This document shows, piece by piece, positions 9,046 through 16,687 of a stretch of 64,000 nucleotides of DNA. Within the stretch, counting starts at the first letter, position 1. The number at the start of each line of letters is the position of its first letter. A program made the translations under genes and the position numbers. The DNA is from Limnohabitans sp. WS1 (lineage in GTDB: Bacteria; Pseudomonadota; Gammaproteobacteria; Burkholderiales; Burkholderiaceae_C), in assembly GCF_003063265.1 (NCBI RefSeq), contig NZ_NERU01000019.1, positions 1 to 64,000 on the forward strand, in the 5' to 3' direction. The notes beneath the pieces are model-generated. The model saw only the letters and a program-made list of their open reading frames with translations. It searched no databases and was not told the DNA's origin.

Positions 9046-10988
9046 GCTGCTGCCTTCACGGGTGTGAATGTTTTGGCGTCGGAAATCTTGAGCGTGGCGC
9101 TGACGCTGCCGGTGCGGCCGTCTTCGAACTTCACCACGGTCTCGATGAACTGCTCGGTCCGGCCTTCGTACAGGCCATCGACCAAGGGTTTGTATTTGTC
9201 GGCGATGAAGCCCCGGCGGACCTTGTTGGTGCGGGTCAACTCGCCGTCATCGGCGTCCAGCTCTTTGTGCAAGATCAAGAAGCGCGAAACTTGGCTGCCC
9301 GCCAACAGTGCATCTTCGGCCAGGTCGGCGTTGACCTTTTCCACACACTCTTTGATGAGCTGGTACACCTCGGGCTTTTGCGCCAAGTCGGTGTAACCGG
9401 CATAGGGCAGGTTACGGCGCTCGGCCCAGTTGCCCACGGCGTCAAAGTCGATGTTGAGCATCACGCACACTTTTTCGCGCTGGTCGCCGTAAGCCACCAC
9501 CTCTTTGATGTGCTGGAAGAACTTGAGCTTGTTCTCAACATACTTGGGGGCAAACATGGCGCCATCGTTGGCACCACCTTGGATGCGGCCCACGTCTTTC
9601 ACGCGGTCGATGATCTTCAGGTGACCGTGCGAGTCGATGAAACCCGCATCGCTGGTGTGGTACCAGCCATCAGGCGTCAACACCTCGTCGGTGGCCTTCT
9701 GGTTTTTGTAGTAACCCTTGAGCAAACCGGGCGATTTGACCAGGATCTCGCCGTTGTCAGCCACCTTGATCTCCACCCCTTTGCACGGCACACCCACGGT
9801 GTCGGCACGCGCTTCGTTGTCGGGCTGCAAGCACACAAACACAGCGGTTTCGGTCGAGCCGTAGAGCTGCTTGATGTTCACGCCGATCGAGCGGAAAAAA
9901 GTGAACAGGTCGGGGCCAATTGCCTCGCCTGCGGTGTAGGCCACACGAACGCGGCTGAAACCCATGTTGTTGCGCAAGGGGCCATACACCATGAGGTTGC
10001 CCAAGCCATACACCAATCGGTCCATCAGGCCGACCGACTGGCCGTCCATCAAGGCGGGGCCGACTTTCTTGGCCACGCCCATGAAATGGTGGAACAGCTT
10101 GCGCTTGAAGCTGCCCGCGTCTTCCATGCGGATCATCACGCTGGTCAGCATGCCTTCGAACACGCGGGGGGGTGCGAAGTAATACGTGGGGCCAATCTCT
10201 TTGAGGTCGATGGTCACGGTGGCGCCCGACTCAGGGCAGTTGACCACGTAGCCGCACACCAGCCATTGCGCGTAACTGAAGATGTTTTGGCCGATCCAGG
10301 CGGGCGGCATGTAGGCCAGCACGTCTTCGGCGCTGGTCAGCTTGTCAAACTCGGCGCCTGCTTCAGCGCGGTCGATCAGGGAGCTGTGCGTGTGCACCAC
10401 ACCCTTGGGGTTGCCCGTGGTGCCCGAGGTGAAAAACATCGCGGCCACATCGGTGTAGGCTGCTTTTTCGACTTCTTCGTTAAAAAACTGCGGGTGCTGC
10501 TGGGCAAAAACGCCACCGGCTGCAATCAACTCTTCGAGTGAGCCCAGGCCGTCTTCGGTGTACTTGCGCAGTCCGCGCGGGTCATCGTAAAAAATGTGCG
10601 TCAGCTGCGGGCACTGCTCACGCACTTCCAGCATCTTGTCGACCTGCTCCTGGTCTTCCACCACGGCAAAACGCACTTCGGCGTTGGTGATGGGGAACAC
10701 GCATTCCGCAGCGGCGGCGTCTTGGTACAGCGGCACAGGAATCGCGCCCAGCGACTGCGCGGCCAGCATGGTGGCGTAAAGACGCGGGCGGTTGGAGCCG
10801 ACCACGATCAGGTGCTCGCCGCGTTGCAAGCCCGCCTGGTGCAAACCGCAGGCCACGGACCGGACCAAGCCGGCCAAATCCGACCAGCTGGTGGTTTGCC
10901 AAATGCCATATTCTTTCTCGCGCAATGCGGGCGCTGTGGGGCGCTCGGCAGCATGCTTGAGCATCAAACGGGGAAACGTTGTTTGCAT
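9042..10988 (-). CDS. Long-chain acyl-CoA synthetase-like AMP-forming ligase
   Basis: 648-residue adenylate-forming enzyme making acyl-CoA from a carboxylic acid, ATP and CoA. The P-loop-like AMP motif MFFTSGTTGNPKGVVHTH lies near residue 200. The A5 region reads LYGSTETAVF, the ribose-binding Asp is in GWYHTSDAGF, and KIIDRVKDVGRIQGG follows. Large size and a divergent C-terminal domain match the FadD-like ligases that head Liv-transporter operons in Azoarcus, Thauera and Comamonadaceae. The frame reaches a TTG at 11006, but the ATG at 10988 (MQTTFPRLMLKHA) is the conserved start. First gene of the operon, facing a Crp/Fnr regulator. Confidence 0.85.
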   Translation of the reverse strand: MQTTFPRLMLKHAAERPTAPALREKEYGIWQTTSWSDLAGLVRSVACGLHQAGLQRGEHLIVVGSNRPRLYATMLAAQSLGAIPVPLYQDAAAAECVFPITNAEVRFAVVEDQEQVDKMLEVREQCPQLTHIFYDDPRGLRKYTEDGLGSLEELIAAGGVFAQQHPQFFNEEVEKAAYTDVAAMFFTSGTTGNPKGVVHTHSSLIDRAEAGAEFDKLTSAEDVLAYMPPAWIGQNIFSYAQWLVCGYVVNCPESGATVTIDLKEIGPTYYFAPPRVFEGMLTSVMIRMEDAGSFKRKLFHHFMGVAKKVGPALMDGQSVGLMDRLVYGLGNLMVYGPLRNNMGFSRVRVAYTAGEAIGPDLFTFFRSIGVNIKQLYGSTETAVFVCLQPDNEARADTVGVPCKGVEIKVADNGEILVKSPGLLKGYYKNQKATDEVLTPDGWYHTSDAGFIDSHGHLKIIDRVKDVGRIQGGANDGAMFAPKYVENKLKFFQHIKEVVAYGDQREKVCVMLNIDFDAVGNWAERRNLPYAGYTDLAQKPEVYQLIKECVEKVNADLAEDALLAGSQVSRFLILHKELDADDGELTRTNKVRRGFIADKYKPLVDGLYEGRTEQFIETVVKFEDGRTGSVSATLKISDAKTFTPVKAAA

Positions 10989-11071
10989 GACCTGACCTGT
11001 CTCCAATAACGGTGCATTGAACGCAATGCGACTGAACTGGGACGGATGTTAGGCAGTCATTTGACGCCAAG

Positions 11072-11089
11072 TTGTCGTTTGGACGACAA
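11072..11089. promoter_or_regulatory. 18-bp perfect palindrome between operon and Crp/Fnr gene
   Basis: TTGTCGT-TTGG-ACGACAA: seven-base arms with a four-base centre, between divergent genes (operon start 10988, regulator start 11143). Spacing and symmetry suit a dimeric Crp/Fnr-type regulator, and the adjacent regulator is the natural candidate. The half-site is not the classic TTGAT of FNR or TGTGA of CRP, so the assignment is an inference. Confidence 0.55.
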
Positions 11090-11142
11090 TTTAGGGAAGA
11101 CCCCTAGCTCATCTGACCACTGACTGACAACACCCTTTGAAT

Positions 11143-11850
11143 ATGCCCAAAGAAAACACCCTTCACCAGCGCCGCCGTGCACCTACGCCAGCCGAACTCC
11201 ATGAAGTGCCTTGGTTGAGCCTGCTCACCCCAGAGGAGCGGCTCAAAATTGTTCCTCAATTGGTGGTCAGCGACCCCCAAACTGGTGATTTGGTTTGCAG
11301 GGTGGGCAAGCCCGTCACTTATTGGTTTGGTGTGATTTCAGGCTTGCTCAAAATGAGCAGCGACAACGAGAGTGGCCAAACCATGACTTTCACAGGTGTC
11401 CCCCCGGGTGGCTGGTTTGGTGAGGGCACCGCCCTCAAGCGCGAGATCTACCGCTACAACATCCAGGCCCTGCGACCCAGTGTGGTGGCAGGCCTTCCCG
11501 TGGACACCTTTCATTGGTTGATTGACCACTCTTTGGGCTTCAACCGCTTCATCATGAACCAGCTCAACGAGCGGCTGGGCCAGTTCATCGCCGCCCGCGA
11601 GCTGGACCGCATGAACAACCCCGAGCTGCGCCTGGCCCGCCACTTGGCGGCATTGTTCAACCCCGTGCTGTTTTCTGGCGTGGGCGAAGTGTTGCGCATC
11701 ACCCAACAAGAGCTGGCTTATCTGGTGGGCTTGTCGCGCCAACGTGTGAACGAAGCACTGCGCGTGCTGGAGGCTCGGCAACTCATTCGGGTGGAATACG
11801 GTGGCTTGCGAATTTTGGACCTTCACGGACTGCGCACCGCACAGTTTTGA
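11143..11850 (+). CDS. Crp/Fnr-family transcriptional regulator
   Basis: 235 residues. An N-terminal cyclic-nucleotide-type beta-barrel (about residues 30-140: TYWFGVISGLLKMSS, TGVPPGGWFGEG) is followed by a dimerisation helix (FIMNQLNERLGQFIAARELDR) and a C-terminal winged helix with LRITQQELAYLVGLSRQRVNEALRVLEARQL (about 183-213). There is no N-terminal Cys cluster, so it is not an oxygen-sensing FNR; effector unknown. The frame opens at a TTG (11137) but the ATG at 11143 is preferred. It is divergent from the ligase/Liv operon and probably controls it. In related bacteria such regulators sit next to aromatic- or fatty-acid activation operons. Confidence 0.85.
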   Translation: MPKENTLHQRRRAPTPAELHEVPWLSLLTPEERLKIVPQLVVSDPQTGDLVCRVGKPVTYWFGVISGLLKMSSDNESGQTMTFTGVPPGGWFGEGTALKREIYRYNIQALRPSVVAGLPVDTFHWLIDHSLGFNRFIMNQLNERLGQFIAARELDRMNNPELRLARHLAALFNPVLFSGVGEVLRITQQELAYLVGLSRQRVNEALRVLEARQLIRVEYGGLRILDLHGLRTAQF

Positions 11851-11862
11851 GCCCCCTTTGTC

Positions 11863-11876
11863 TTGACTTGAGTCAT
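11863..11876 (+). promoter_or_regulatory. FNR-box-like site upstream of the PQQ dehydrogenase
   Basis: TTGAC-TTGA-GTCAT has the 5-4-5 layout of FNR/DNR-type boxes (TTGAT-N4-ATCAA), with one mismatch to perfect symmetry in the last base. It lies 13 bases after the regulator stop and about 108 bases before the dehydrogenase gene. It could place the dehydrogenase/cytochrome pair under oxygen-responsive control. Low certainty from one site. Confidence 0.3.
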
Positions 11877-11983
11877 GTGGGTGACGCAAACAGCCCCGTC
11901 ACTGGGACTAACCCTGTGTTTGACCGCAAGGGCCACCGCTACGCTTCATCGCGGACAACTCACCCACTTTTTGGAGACCCCTC

Positions 11984-13189
11984 ATGTTCAAGAAAATCGC
12001 GACCTGCGCCGCCGTGCTGACGCTCGGCCTGGGTCATGCCATCGCCCAAACCCCAGCTGCCGCCCCACCACCCGCCTGGAAACAAGGCATGGGCGCCGAC
12101 ATGGCCAACTCCACCCTGGCCCCCTTGGCAGGCAAGCTGACGGTCACCCCTGCGGCCGACATCCCCCTGAACAAACTCAAACTGCCGCCTGGTTTCAAGA
12201 TCGAAATTTGGTCCACGGGCACCCCTGGCATTCGCGCCATGAGCCGTGGCGAAAGCGGCAAGATTTACGCCGGCACACGCGGCCTGGGCCGCGTTTATGA
12301 GATCAGCGACAACGGCAAAGAGCGCACCAGCCGCGTGCTGGTCGACAAGCTGAACCAACCTGCTGTCACCATGCACAAGGGCAACCTGTACGTCATGGGC
12401 ATTGACAAGGTGCTGCGCTACGACGGCATCGAAGCCAACCCCAACGCCCAACCGGTGGACATGACAGCCGCCTTCAATTTGCCCCCGCTGCAACACCACA
12501 ATTGGAAGTACCTGAGCTTTGGCCCAGACGGCAAGCTGTATGTGCCTTTTGGTGCACCTTGCAACATCTGCGAGCCCGGTGCTGAATACGCCCAAATTCG
12601 CCGCTACAACGCCGACGGTTCGGGCATGGAAGTGATCGCCAAAGGCGTGCGCAATACGGTAGGCTTTGACTGGCACCCCGTGACCAAAGAAATGTGGTTC
12701 AGCGACCACGGCCGTGACTGGATGGGTGACAACGGCCCTGAGGACGAACTCAACCGCATGCCCAAAACAGGCTTGAACTTCGGCTTTCCTTATTGCCACG
12801 CCAATGCTGTGCCTGACCGCGACATCAAGAAGGACAATCCCTGCGACGGCGTGACCTTGCCCGTGACCACCATGGGGCCCCATGCTGCCGTGATGGGCGT
12901 GCATTTTTACACCGGCAACATGTTCCCTGCCGAGTACAAAAATGCGCTGTTCGTGGCCCGCAAAGGCTCTTGGAACCGCACCCAAAAATTCGGCTTTGAC
13001 GTGGCCATGGTCAAAACCGATGCCGAAGGCAAAGCCGCCCGGGTCACGCCCTTCCTGACCGGTTTCAAGGACGACAGCGACAACAGCTTCTGGGGTCGCC
13101 CCGCATACATGCTGCAAATGCCCGATGGTTCGATGCTCGTGTCTGACGAGCAACTGGGTGCCATCTACCGCATCTCGTATGCCAAGTAA
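11984..13189 (+). CDS. PQQ-dependent sugar dehydrogenase (sorbosone dehydrogenase family)
   Basis: 401-residue secreted protein: signal peptide ending GHAIAQ, then a six-bladed beta-propeller of the soluble glucose/sorbosone dehydrogenase family. Visible marks are LPPGFKIEIWSTGTPGIRAMSRGESGKIYAGTR cut by blades, RNTVGFDWHPVTKEMWFSDHGRDWMGD (the family's His/Asp-rich PQQ region) and GVHFYTGNMFPAEYKNALFVARKGSWNR. It would oxidise an aldose or related alcohol in the periplasm. Its stop lies inside the start of a dihaem cytochrome c gene (11-base overlap), the likely electron acceptor. The exact substrate, and whether PQQ is truly bound, cannot be told. Confidence 0.8.
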   Translation: MFKKIATCAAVLTLGLGHAIAQTPAAAPPPAWKQGMGADMANSTLAPLAGKLTVTPAADIPLNKLKLPPGFKIEIWSTGTPGIRAMSRGESGKIYAGTRGLGRVYEISDNGKERTSRVLVDKLNQPAVTMHKGNLYVMGIDKVLRYDGIEANPNAQPVDMTAAFNLPPLQHHNWKYLSFGPDGKLYVPFGAPCNICEPGAEYAQIRRYNADGSGMEVIAKGVRNTVGFDWHPVTKEMWFSDHGRDWMGDNGPEDELNRMPKTGLNFGFPYCHANAVPDRDIKKDNPCDGVTLPVTTMGPHAAVMGVHFYTGNMFPAEYKNALFVARKGSWNRTQKFGFDVAMVKTDAEGKAARVTPFLTGFKDDSDNSFWGRPAYMLQMPDGSMLVSDEQLGAIYRISYAK

Positions 13190-13817
13190 TGGTCCGTTGA
13201 ACATCAGGGCGCTGGCAACAGCCGCCCTGATGTTGACCTCGGGCTGCTCCGTGCTGGCGCAGACCTCTGCGCCAGCTGTTTCAGGTACAGCCCAGGTCAA
13301 CGCCAGCATCAAAGCCCCCGAACGCGCCGCCCAATGCATGGCCTGCCATGGACCGGGTGGTGTGTCGCAAATCCCGGCCATTCCCTCATTGGCCGCTCAG
13401 CCTCGGGTTTTCATTGAAAACCAGCTGGTGCTGATCCGCGAAGGCCTGCGCGATGTGCCCGCCATGAAAGGCTCGCTCGATGGTGTGCCCGACGCAGAAT
13501 TGACGGCACTGGCCCGCTACTTCTCAGCACAACCGGCTCCGGCCATCGCCAAAGGTCCGGTCGATGCCCAAAGCTTTCAGCGCGGCAAAGATTTGGCCAA
13601 GGCGGCCCTGTGCGGCACCTGCCACCTGCCCGCCCACCAAGGCCGCGACCAAGTGCCCCGGCTGGCCAGCCAGCAAGAAGAGTTTTTGCGCAATGTGATG
13701 AAGGAATACCGTGACAAGCCCGGCCCGGGTCGGGACACCGTCATGGCTGCAGCGCTGTATGGCATCAACGATGCGCAACTCAAGGACCTGGCGCACTTTT
13801 TTGCGCACAGCCCCTGA
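13179..13817 (+). CDS. Dihaem cytochrome c (c4-like), secreted
   Basis: 212 residues with a signal sequence (ALATAALMLTSGCSVLAQ) and two haem motifs, CMACH near residue 50 and CGTCH near residue 144. Each is followed by a c-type domain (GPGGVSQIPAIPSLAAQPR and PAHQGRDQVPRLASQQEEFL), the PxLxxQ pattern of cytochrome c4. I chose ATG 13179, inside the last codons of the dehydrogenase gene, since an earlier ATG at 13125 has no leader. Translation is probably coupled to the upstream dehydrogenase. The 'SGC' in the leader could be a lipobox, giving a lipid anchor. Confidence 0.85.
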   Translation: MPSNGPLNIRALATAALMLTSGCSVLAQTSAPAVSGTAQVNASIKAPERAAQCMACHGPGGVSQIPAIPSLAAQPRVFIENQLVLIREGLRDVPAMKGSLDGVPDAELTALARYFSAQPAPAIAKGPVDAQSFQRGKDLAKAALCGTCHLPAHQGRDQVPRLASQQEEFLRNVMKEYRDKPGPGRDTVMAAALYGINDAQLKDLAHFFAHSP

Positions 13818-13887
13818 AGGGTTCTGATCAAAAAAAGGGACAATGGTCACCCAGCCGACTTGGCCCTTTTTTTGATTCAGCACACCC

Positions 13888-14796
13888 ATGACCCAGCCCC
13901 CGGCTTTTAAACGCGCCCCCCGCCCCGAAGGCAAAGGCGACGCTGCTGCCCCCAGCGGTACTTCTCGCCTGAACAAACGCATGGCCGAACTGCGCATGTG
14001 CTCGCGCCGCGAAGCCGATGCCTGGATCGAGCAAGGCTGGGTCAAAGTCAATGGCTTGCCCGCCAGCATGGGCCAGCAGGTCACGCTGTCCGACCGCATC
14101 ACCATCGACAAAGCCGCCGAGCAACAGCAAGACCGACAAGTGACCATCTTGCTGCACAAGCCCATGGGCTATGTGAGCGGCCAGGCCGAAGACGGGCACG
14201 AACCGGCCATCACCCTGATCAACCCGCGCAGCCACTGGGGCGGCGACCCGTCCAAGCTGCGCTTTACCCCGCCCCACCTGCGGGGCCTGGCCCCGGCCGG
14301 ACGCCTGGACATCGACTCCACCGGCATGCTGGTGCTGACACAAGACGGCCGCATAGCCCGTCAATTGATCGGTGAAGACTCCGAGATGGAAAAGGAATAC
14401 CTGGTGCGCGTGGCCTACACCGGTCACGAAAACACCGCCGCCGCCACGGCCGCATCGGCCACCTATGGCGGCAAAGCCAACCAACTCACCGTGATTGGCG
14501 ACTTTGACCGCGTGAGTGCCAATGTGCAAGCCGTGTTCCCCAAGACACTCCTTGAACGCCTGCGCCACGGCCTGAGCCTGGACGGCAAACCCCTCAAGCC
14601 CGCCAAAGTCGACTGGCAAAACCCCGAGCAATTGCGCTTTGTGCTGACCGAAGGCAAAAAGCGCCAGATCCGCCGCATGTGCGAGCAAGTGGGCCTGAAA
14701 GTGGTGGGTCTCAAACGCATCCGCATGGGCGGTGTGCAGTTGGGGCAAATGCCGGCAGGGACTTGGCGGTATTTGGGGCCGAACGAATCGTTTTAA
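13888..14796 (+). CDS. 23S rRNA pseudouridine synthase, RluB/RluF type
   Basis: 302 residues. An S4-like RNA-binding domain (RLNKRMAELRMCSRREADAWIEQGWVKVNG, roughly 29-58) precedes the catalytic domain with LLHKPMGYVSG and LAPAGRLDIDSTGMLVLTQDG, whose first Asp in RLD is the nucleophile. KKRQIRRMCEQVGLKVVGLKRIRMG closes the fold. The inserted HPxxxW-type loop (INPRSHWGGDPSKLRF) resembles RluF. It modifies uridines in 23S rRNA. The N-terminal 25 residues are basic and disordered. A large REP hairpin follows the stop. Confidence 0.85.
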   Translation: MTQPPAFKRAPRPEGKGDAAAPSGTSRLNKRMAELRMCSRREADAWIEQGWVKVNGLPASMGQQVTLSDRITIDKAAEQQQDRQVTILLHKPMGYVSGQAEDGHEPAITLINPRSHWGGDPSKLRFTPPHLRGLAPAGRLDIDSTGMLVLTQDGRIARQLIGEDSEMEKEYLVRVAYTGHENTAAATAASATYGGKANQLTVIGDFDRVSANVQAVFPKTLLERLRHGLSLDGKPLKPAKVDWQNPEQLRFVLTEGKKRQIRRMCEQVGLKVVGLKRIRMGGVQLGQMPAGTWRYLGPNESF

Positions 14797-14803
14797 GCTT
14801 GCC

Positions 14804-14863
14804 GTCGGGGCTGAAGCCACCGACCTAAAAAATACCCCGTAGGTCGGCGGCTTTAGCCCCGAC
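14804..14863. repeat. REP family B inverted pair, large hairpin
   Basis: A reverse and a forward copy of the GTAGGTCGGCGGC...GCCCCGAC element face each other across 12 bases. The resulting stem of nearly 25 bp is extended by AGCTTG/CAAGCT outside. It lies between the pseudouridine synthase gene and a binding-protein gene and could act as a terminator or mRNA 3' protector. Confidence 0.8.
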
Positions 14864-14893
14864 AAGCTCACCAACAACCTTTGGAGACGCCCT

Positions 14894-15919
14894 ATGACCC
14901 TGAAATTCAAAGCCGCCTTTGTCATCGCCAGCGCACTGACCACGAGCGCGGCCTCAGCCCAAACCGGCAGCCTCAACGCGATTTGCAGCACTGACCAAAG
15001 CTGGTGCGAAATGGCCGCCAAAGAGTTCACCAAGGCCACCGGCATCACCGTCAACCAAACCCGCAAAGCCACTGGTGAAGCCTTGGCGCAAATCCGCGCC
15101 GAAGCAGCCAACCCCAAGACCGACATCTGGTGGGGCGGCACCGGCGACCCGTTTTTGCAAGCCGCCGAAATCGGTCTGTTGGCACCCTACCGCCCCGACT
15201 ACCTGAACGACCTGCACGGCTGGAGCGTGCGCCAATACGCCATGACACAAAACATGGTGGGCGGTTTCTACACCAGCGCGATTGGCTTTGGCTGGAACAC
15301 CGAACTGCTCAAGAAAAAGAAACTGCCTGCGCCCCAATGCTGGTCCGACGTGATCAAGCCCATCTACAAAGGCGAGGTGGAAATCTCACACCCCGCCTCC
15401 AGCGGCACGGCCTACACCATCCTGGCAGGGCTGGTGCAGATGATGGGCGAAGACGCGGCTTTTGAGTACATGAAAGCCCTGCACAAAAACGTGACGCAAT
15501 ACACCCGCAGCGGCACCGCCCAAGCGCCCAATGTGGCCAAGGGCGAAGTGGCCGTCGGCATCAGCTTCATCTTTGGCTTTGACGGCTGGCGACACAACAA
15601 ATACCCCGTGGCCACCGTGGCCCCCTGCGAAGGCACCAGCTACGAAATCGGCGGCATCGCCTTGGTCAAAGGTGCACGCAACGCAGCCAACGCCAAGCGA
15701 TATTACGACTGGCTCATGAGCCCGGCAGGCCAGAGCATCGGCGCCAAAGCCGACAGCCTGCAAAGCCCGGCCAACAAAACCTTCAAGCCCGATCCGCGCA
15801 TCCCCTCCATGGACAACGTGCGCCTGATCAAGTACGACTTTGAAAAGTACGGCAAATCTGCCGAGCGCCGCCGACTGTTGGAGCGGTGGAATAAGGAAGT
15901 TGGGACGTTGTCGCAATGA
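14894..15919 (+). CDS. ABC transporter substrate-binding protein (iron/phosphonate-type, family 1)
   Basis: 341 residues: signal peptide ending SAASAQ, then NAICSTDQSWCEMAAKEFTKATGITVNQTRKATGE broken by a typical hinge, followed by TDIWWGGTGDPFLQAAEIGLLAPY. This is the Fe(III)/2-aminoethylphosphonate/thiamine-type periplasmic binding fold. No permease or ATPase gene is beside it, so it is an orphan receptor here or serves a distant transporter. Conserved Tyr residues of ferric-binding proteins are not obvious, so iron is only one option. Confidence 0.8.
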   Translation: MTLKFKAAFVIASALTTSAASAQTGSLNAICSTDQSWCEMAAKEFTKATGITVNQTRKATGEALAQIRAEAANPKTDIWWGGTGDPFLQAAEIGLLAPYRPDYLNDLHGWSVRQYAMTQNMVGGFYTSAIGFGWNTELLKKKKLPAPQCWSDVIKPIYKGEVEISHPASSGTAYTILAGLVQMMGEDAAFEYMKALHKNVTQYTRSGTAQAPNVAKGEVAVGISFIFGFDGWRHNKYPVATVAPCEGTSYEIGGIALVKGARNAANAKRYYDWLMSPAGQSIGAKADSLQSPANKTFKPDPRIPSMDNVRLIKYDFEKYGKSAERRRLLERWNKEVGTLSQ

Positions 15920-15970
15920 ATGGGGCTAGAATTCAAATTTCTTACCATTTCTCGATCGATGAGGCATCTC

Positions 15971-16183
15971 ATGTCCACCACCACAACCCTGTCCAGCAAA
16001 TTCCAGATCTCGATTCCTAAAGGGGTTCGCGAAGAACAATCTTGGGTGGCGGGCCAAAAATTTGTGTTCATTCCCAAAGGCAAGGGCATGCTGCTCATGC
16101 CCATGCCTGAACTCAAAGACTTGGCAGGTTTGGCCAAGAACGCCAAATCCAAAGAGCACCGCGACCGCAAGGATCGGGTGTAA
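15971..16183 (+). CDS. AbrB/MazE-type antitoxin
   Basis: 70 residues with a SpoVT/AbrB swapped-hairpin domain: TTLSSKFQISIPKGVREEQSWVAGQKF is the usual 'K-x-Q-I-x-I-P' DNA-binding strand. The C-terminal tail (LKDLAGLAKNAKSKEHRDRKDRV) would bind the toxin. The ATG at 15971 follows GAGG; an upstream frame from 15920 adds unlikely residues. Its TAA shares one base with the ATG of the PIN toxin gene, the standard antitoxin-first layout with likely autoregulation. Confidence 0.85.
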   Translation: MSTTTTLSSKFQISIPKGVREEQSWVAGQKFVFIPKGKGMLLMPMPELKDLAGLAKNAKSKEHRDRKDRV

Positions 16184-16590
16184 TGCCTTCAGCGCCTTCG
16201 CTCCGTTGGTGTGTGGTGGACACCTCTGCGTGGATCGAGTTTCTGATGCTCACACCACTTGGCAAAAAATTGGCACCTCACTTTCCCACACAAGATCAAT
16301 GCATCGTTCCCACGCTGGTTCAATTGGAACTGTCCAAATGGATGCTGCGCGAAATGGGCGAGGACGAAGCCGATCAGGTGATTGCCTACACGCAGGAATG
16401 TGTCGTCACACCGCTGGACACAACGATTGCCCTGCTGGCCGCCCAATTGAACAAAGACCACAAACTGGCCACAGCCGATGCCATTGTTTACGCCACTGCC
16501 CTGAACAAAGGCGCGACATTGCTGACCTGCGACGCCCATTTCGAGCATCTGCCCCATGTGGTGTACTGGTCCAAAAAAACCATCCATTGA
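16183..16590 (+). CDS. vapC: VapC-type PIN-domain toxin
   Basis: 135 residues of the PIN ribonuclease fold. The acidic metal-binding residues are visible: Asp in CVVDTSAWIEF (residue about 13), Glu in PTLVQLELSKW (about 47), Asp in LATADAIVYATA (about 100) and Asp in LLTCDAHFEHL. VapC enzymes cut tRNA or rRNA when freed from the antitoxin. The start overlaps the antitoxin stop by one base. A hairpin and the htpG promoter follow the stop. Confidence 0.88.
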   Translation: MPSAPSLRWCVVDTSAWIEFLMLTPLGKKLAPHFPTQDQCIVPTLVQLELSKWMLREMGEDEADQVIAYTQECVVTPLDTTIALLAAQLNKDHKLATADAIVYATALNKGATLLTCDAHFEHLPHVVYWSKKTIH

Positions 16591-16608
16591 GCGTCAACGT
16601 TTACCCCT

Positions 16609-16637
16609 CTTGAAACCATGCCTGACGCCCCAAGCTA
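16609..16637 (+). promoter_or_regulatory. Sigma-32 (heat-shock) promoter for htpG
   Basis: CTTGAAA at 16609-16615, a 12-base spacer, then CCCCAAGCTA at 16628-16637. This matches the heat-shock consensus CTTGAAA / CCCCATnTA closely. The htpG ATG is about 50 bases downstream of the -10. The -10 lies inside the stem of the toxin-gene hairpin. Confidence 0.65.
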
Positions 16638-16656
16638 ATGGGCGTTTTGGTTTTTT
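16625..16656 (+). terminator. Hairpin with T-run after vapC
   Basis: ACGCCC (16625-16630), a nine-base loop, GGGCGT (16640-16645), then a T-rich stretch ending TTTTTT. It fits a short rho-independent terminator for the toxin-antitoxin transcript and overlaps the likely htpG promoter. Confidence 0.55.
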
Positions 16657-16687
16657 GATCTTTTGTTTTTTACCCCTTTGAATTGAT

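Noticed and set aside
15971..16590. Toxin-antitoxin pair as part of a mobile island
   Set aside because: Base composition and codon use match the neighbours and no repeat, integrase or transposase lies beside it.
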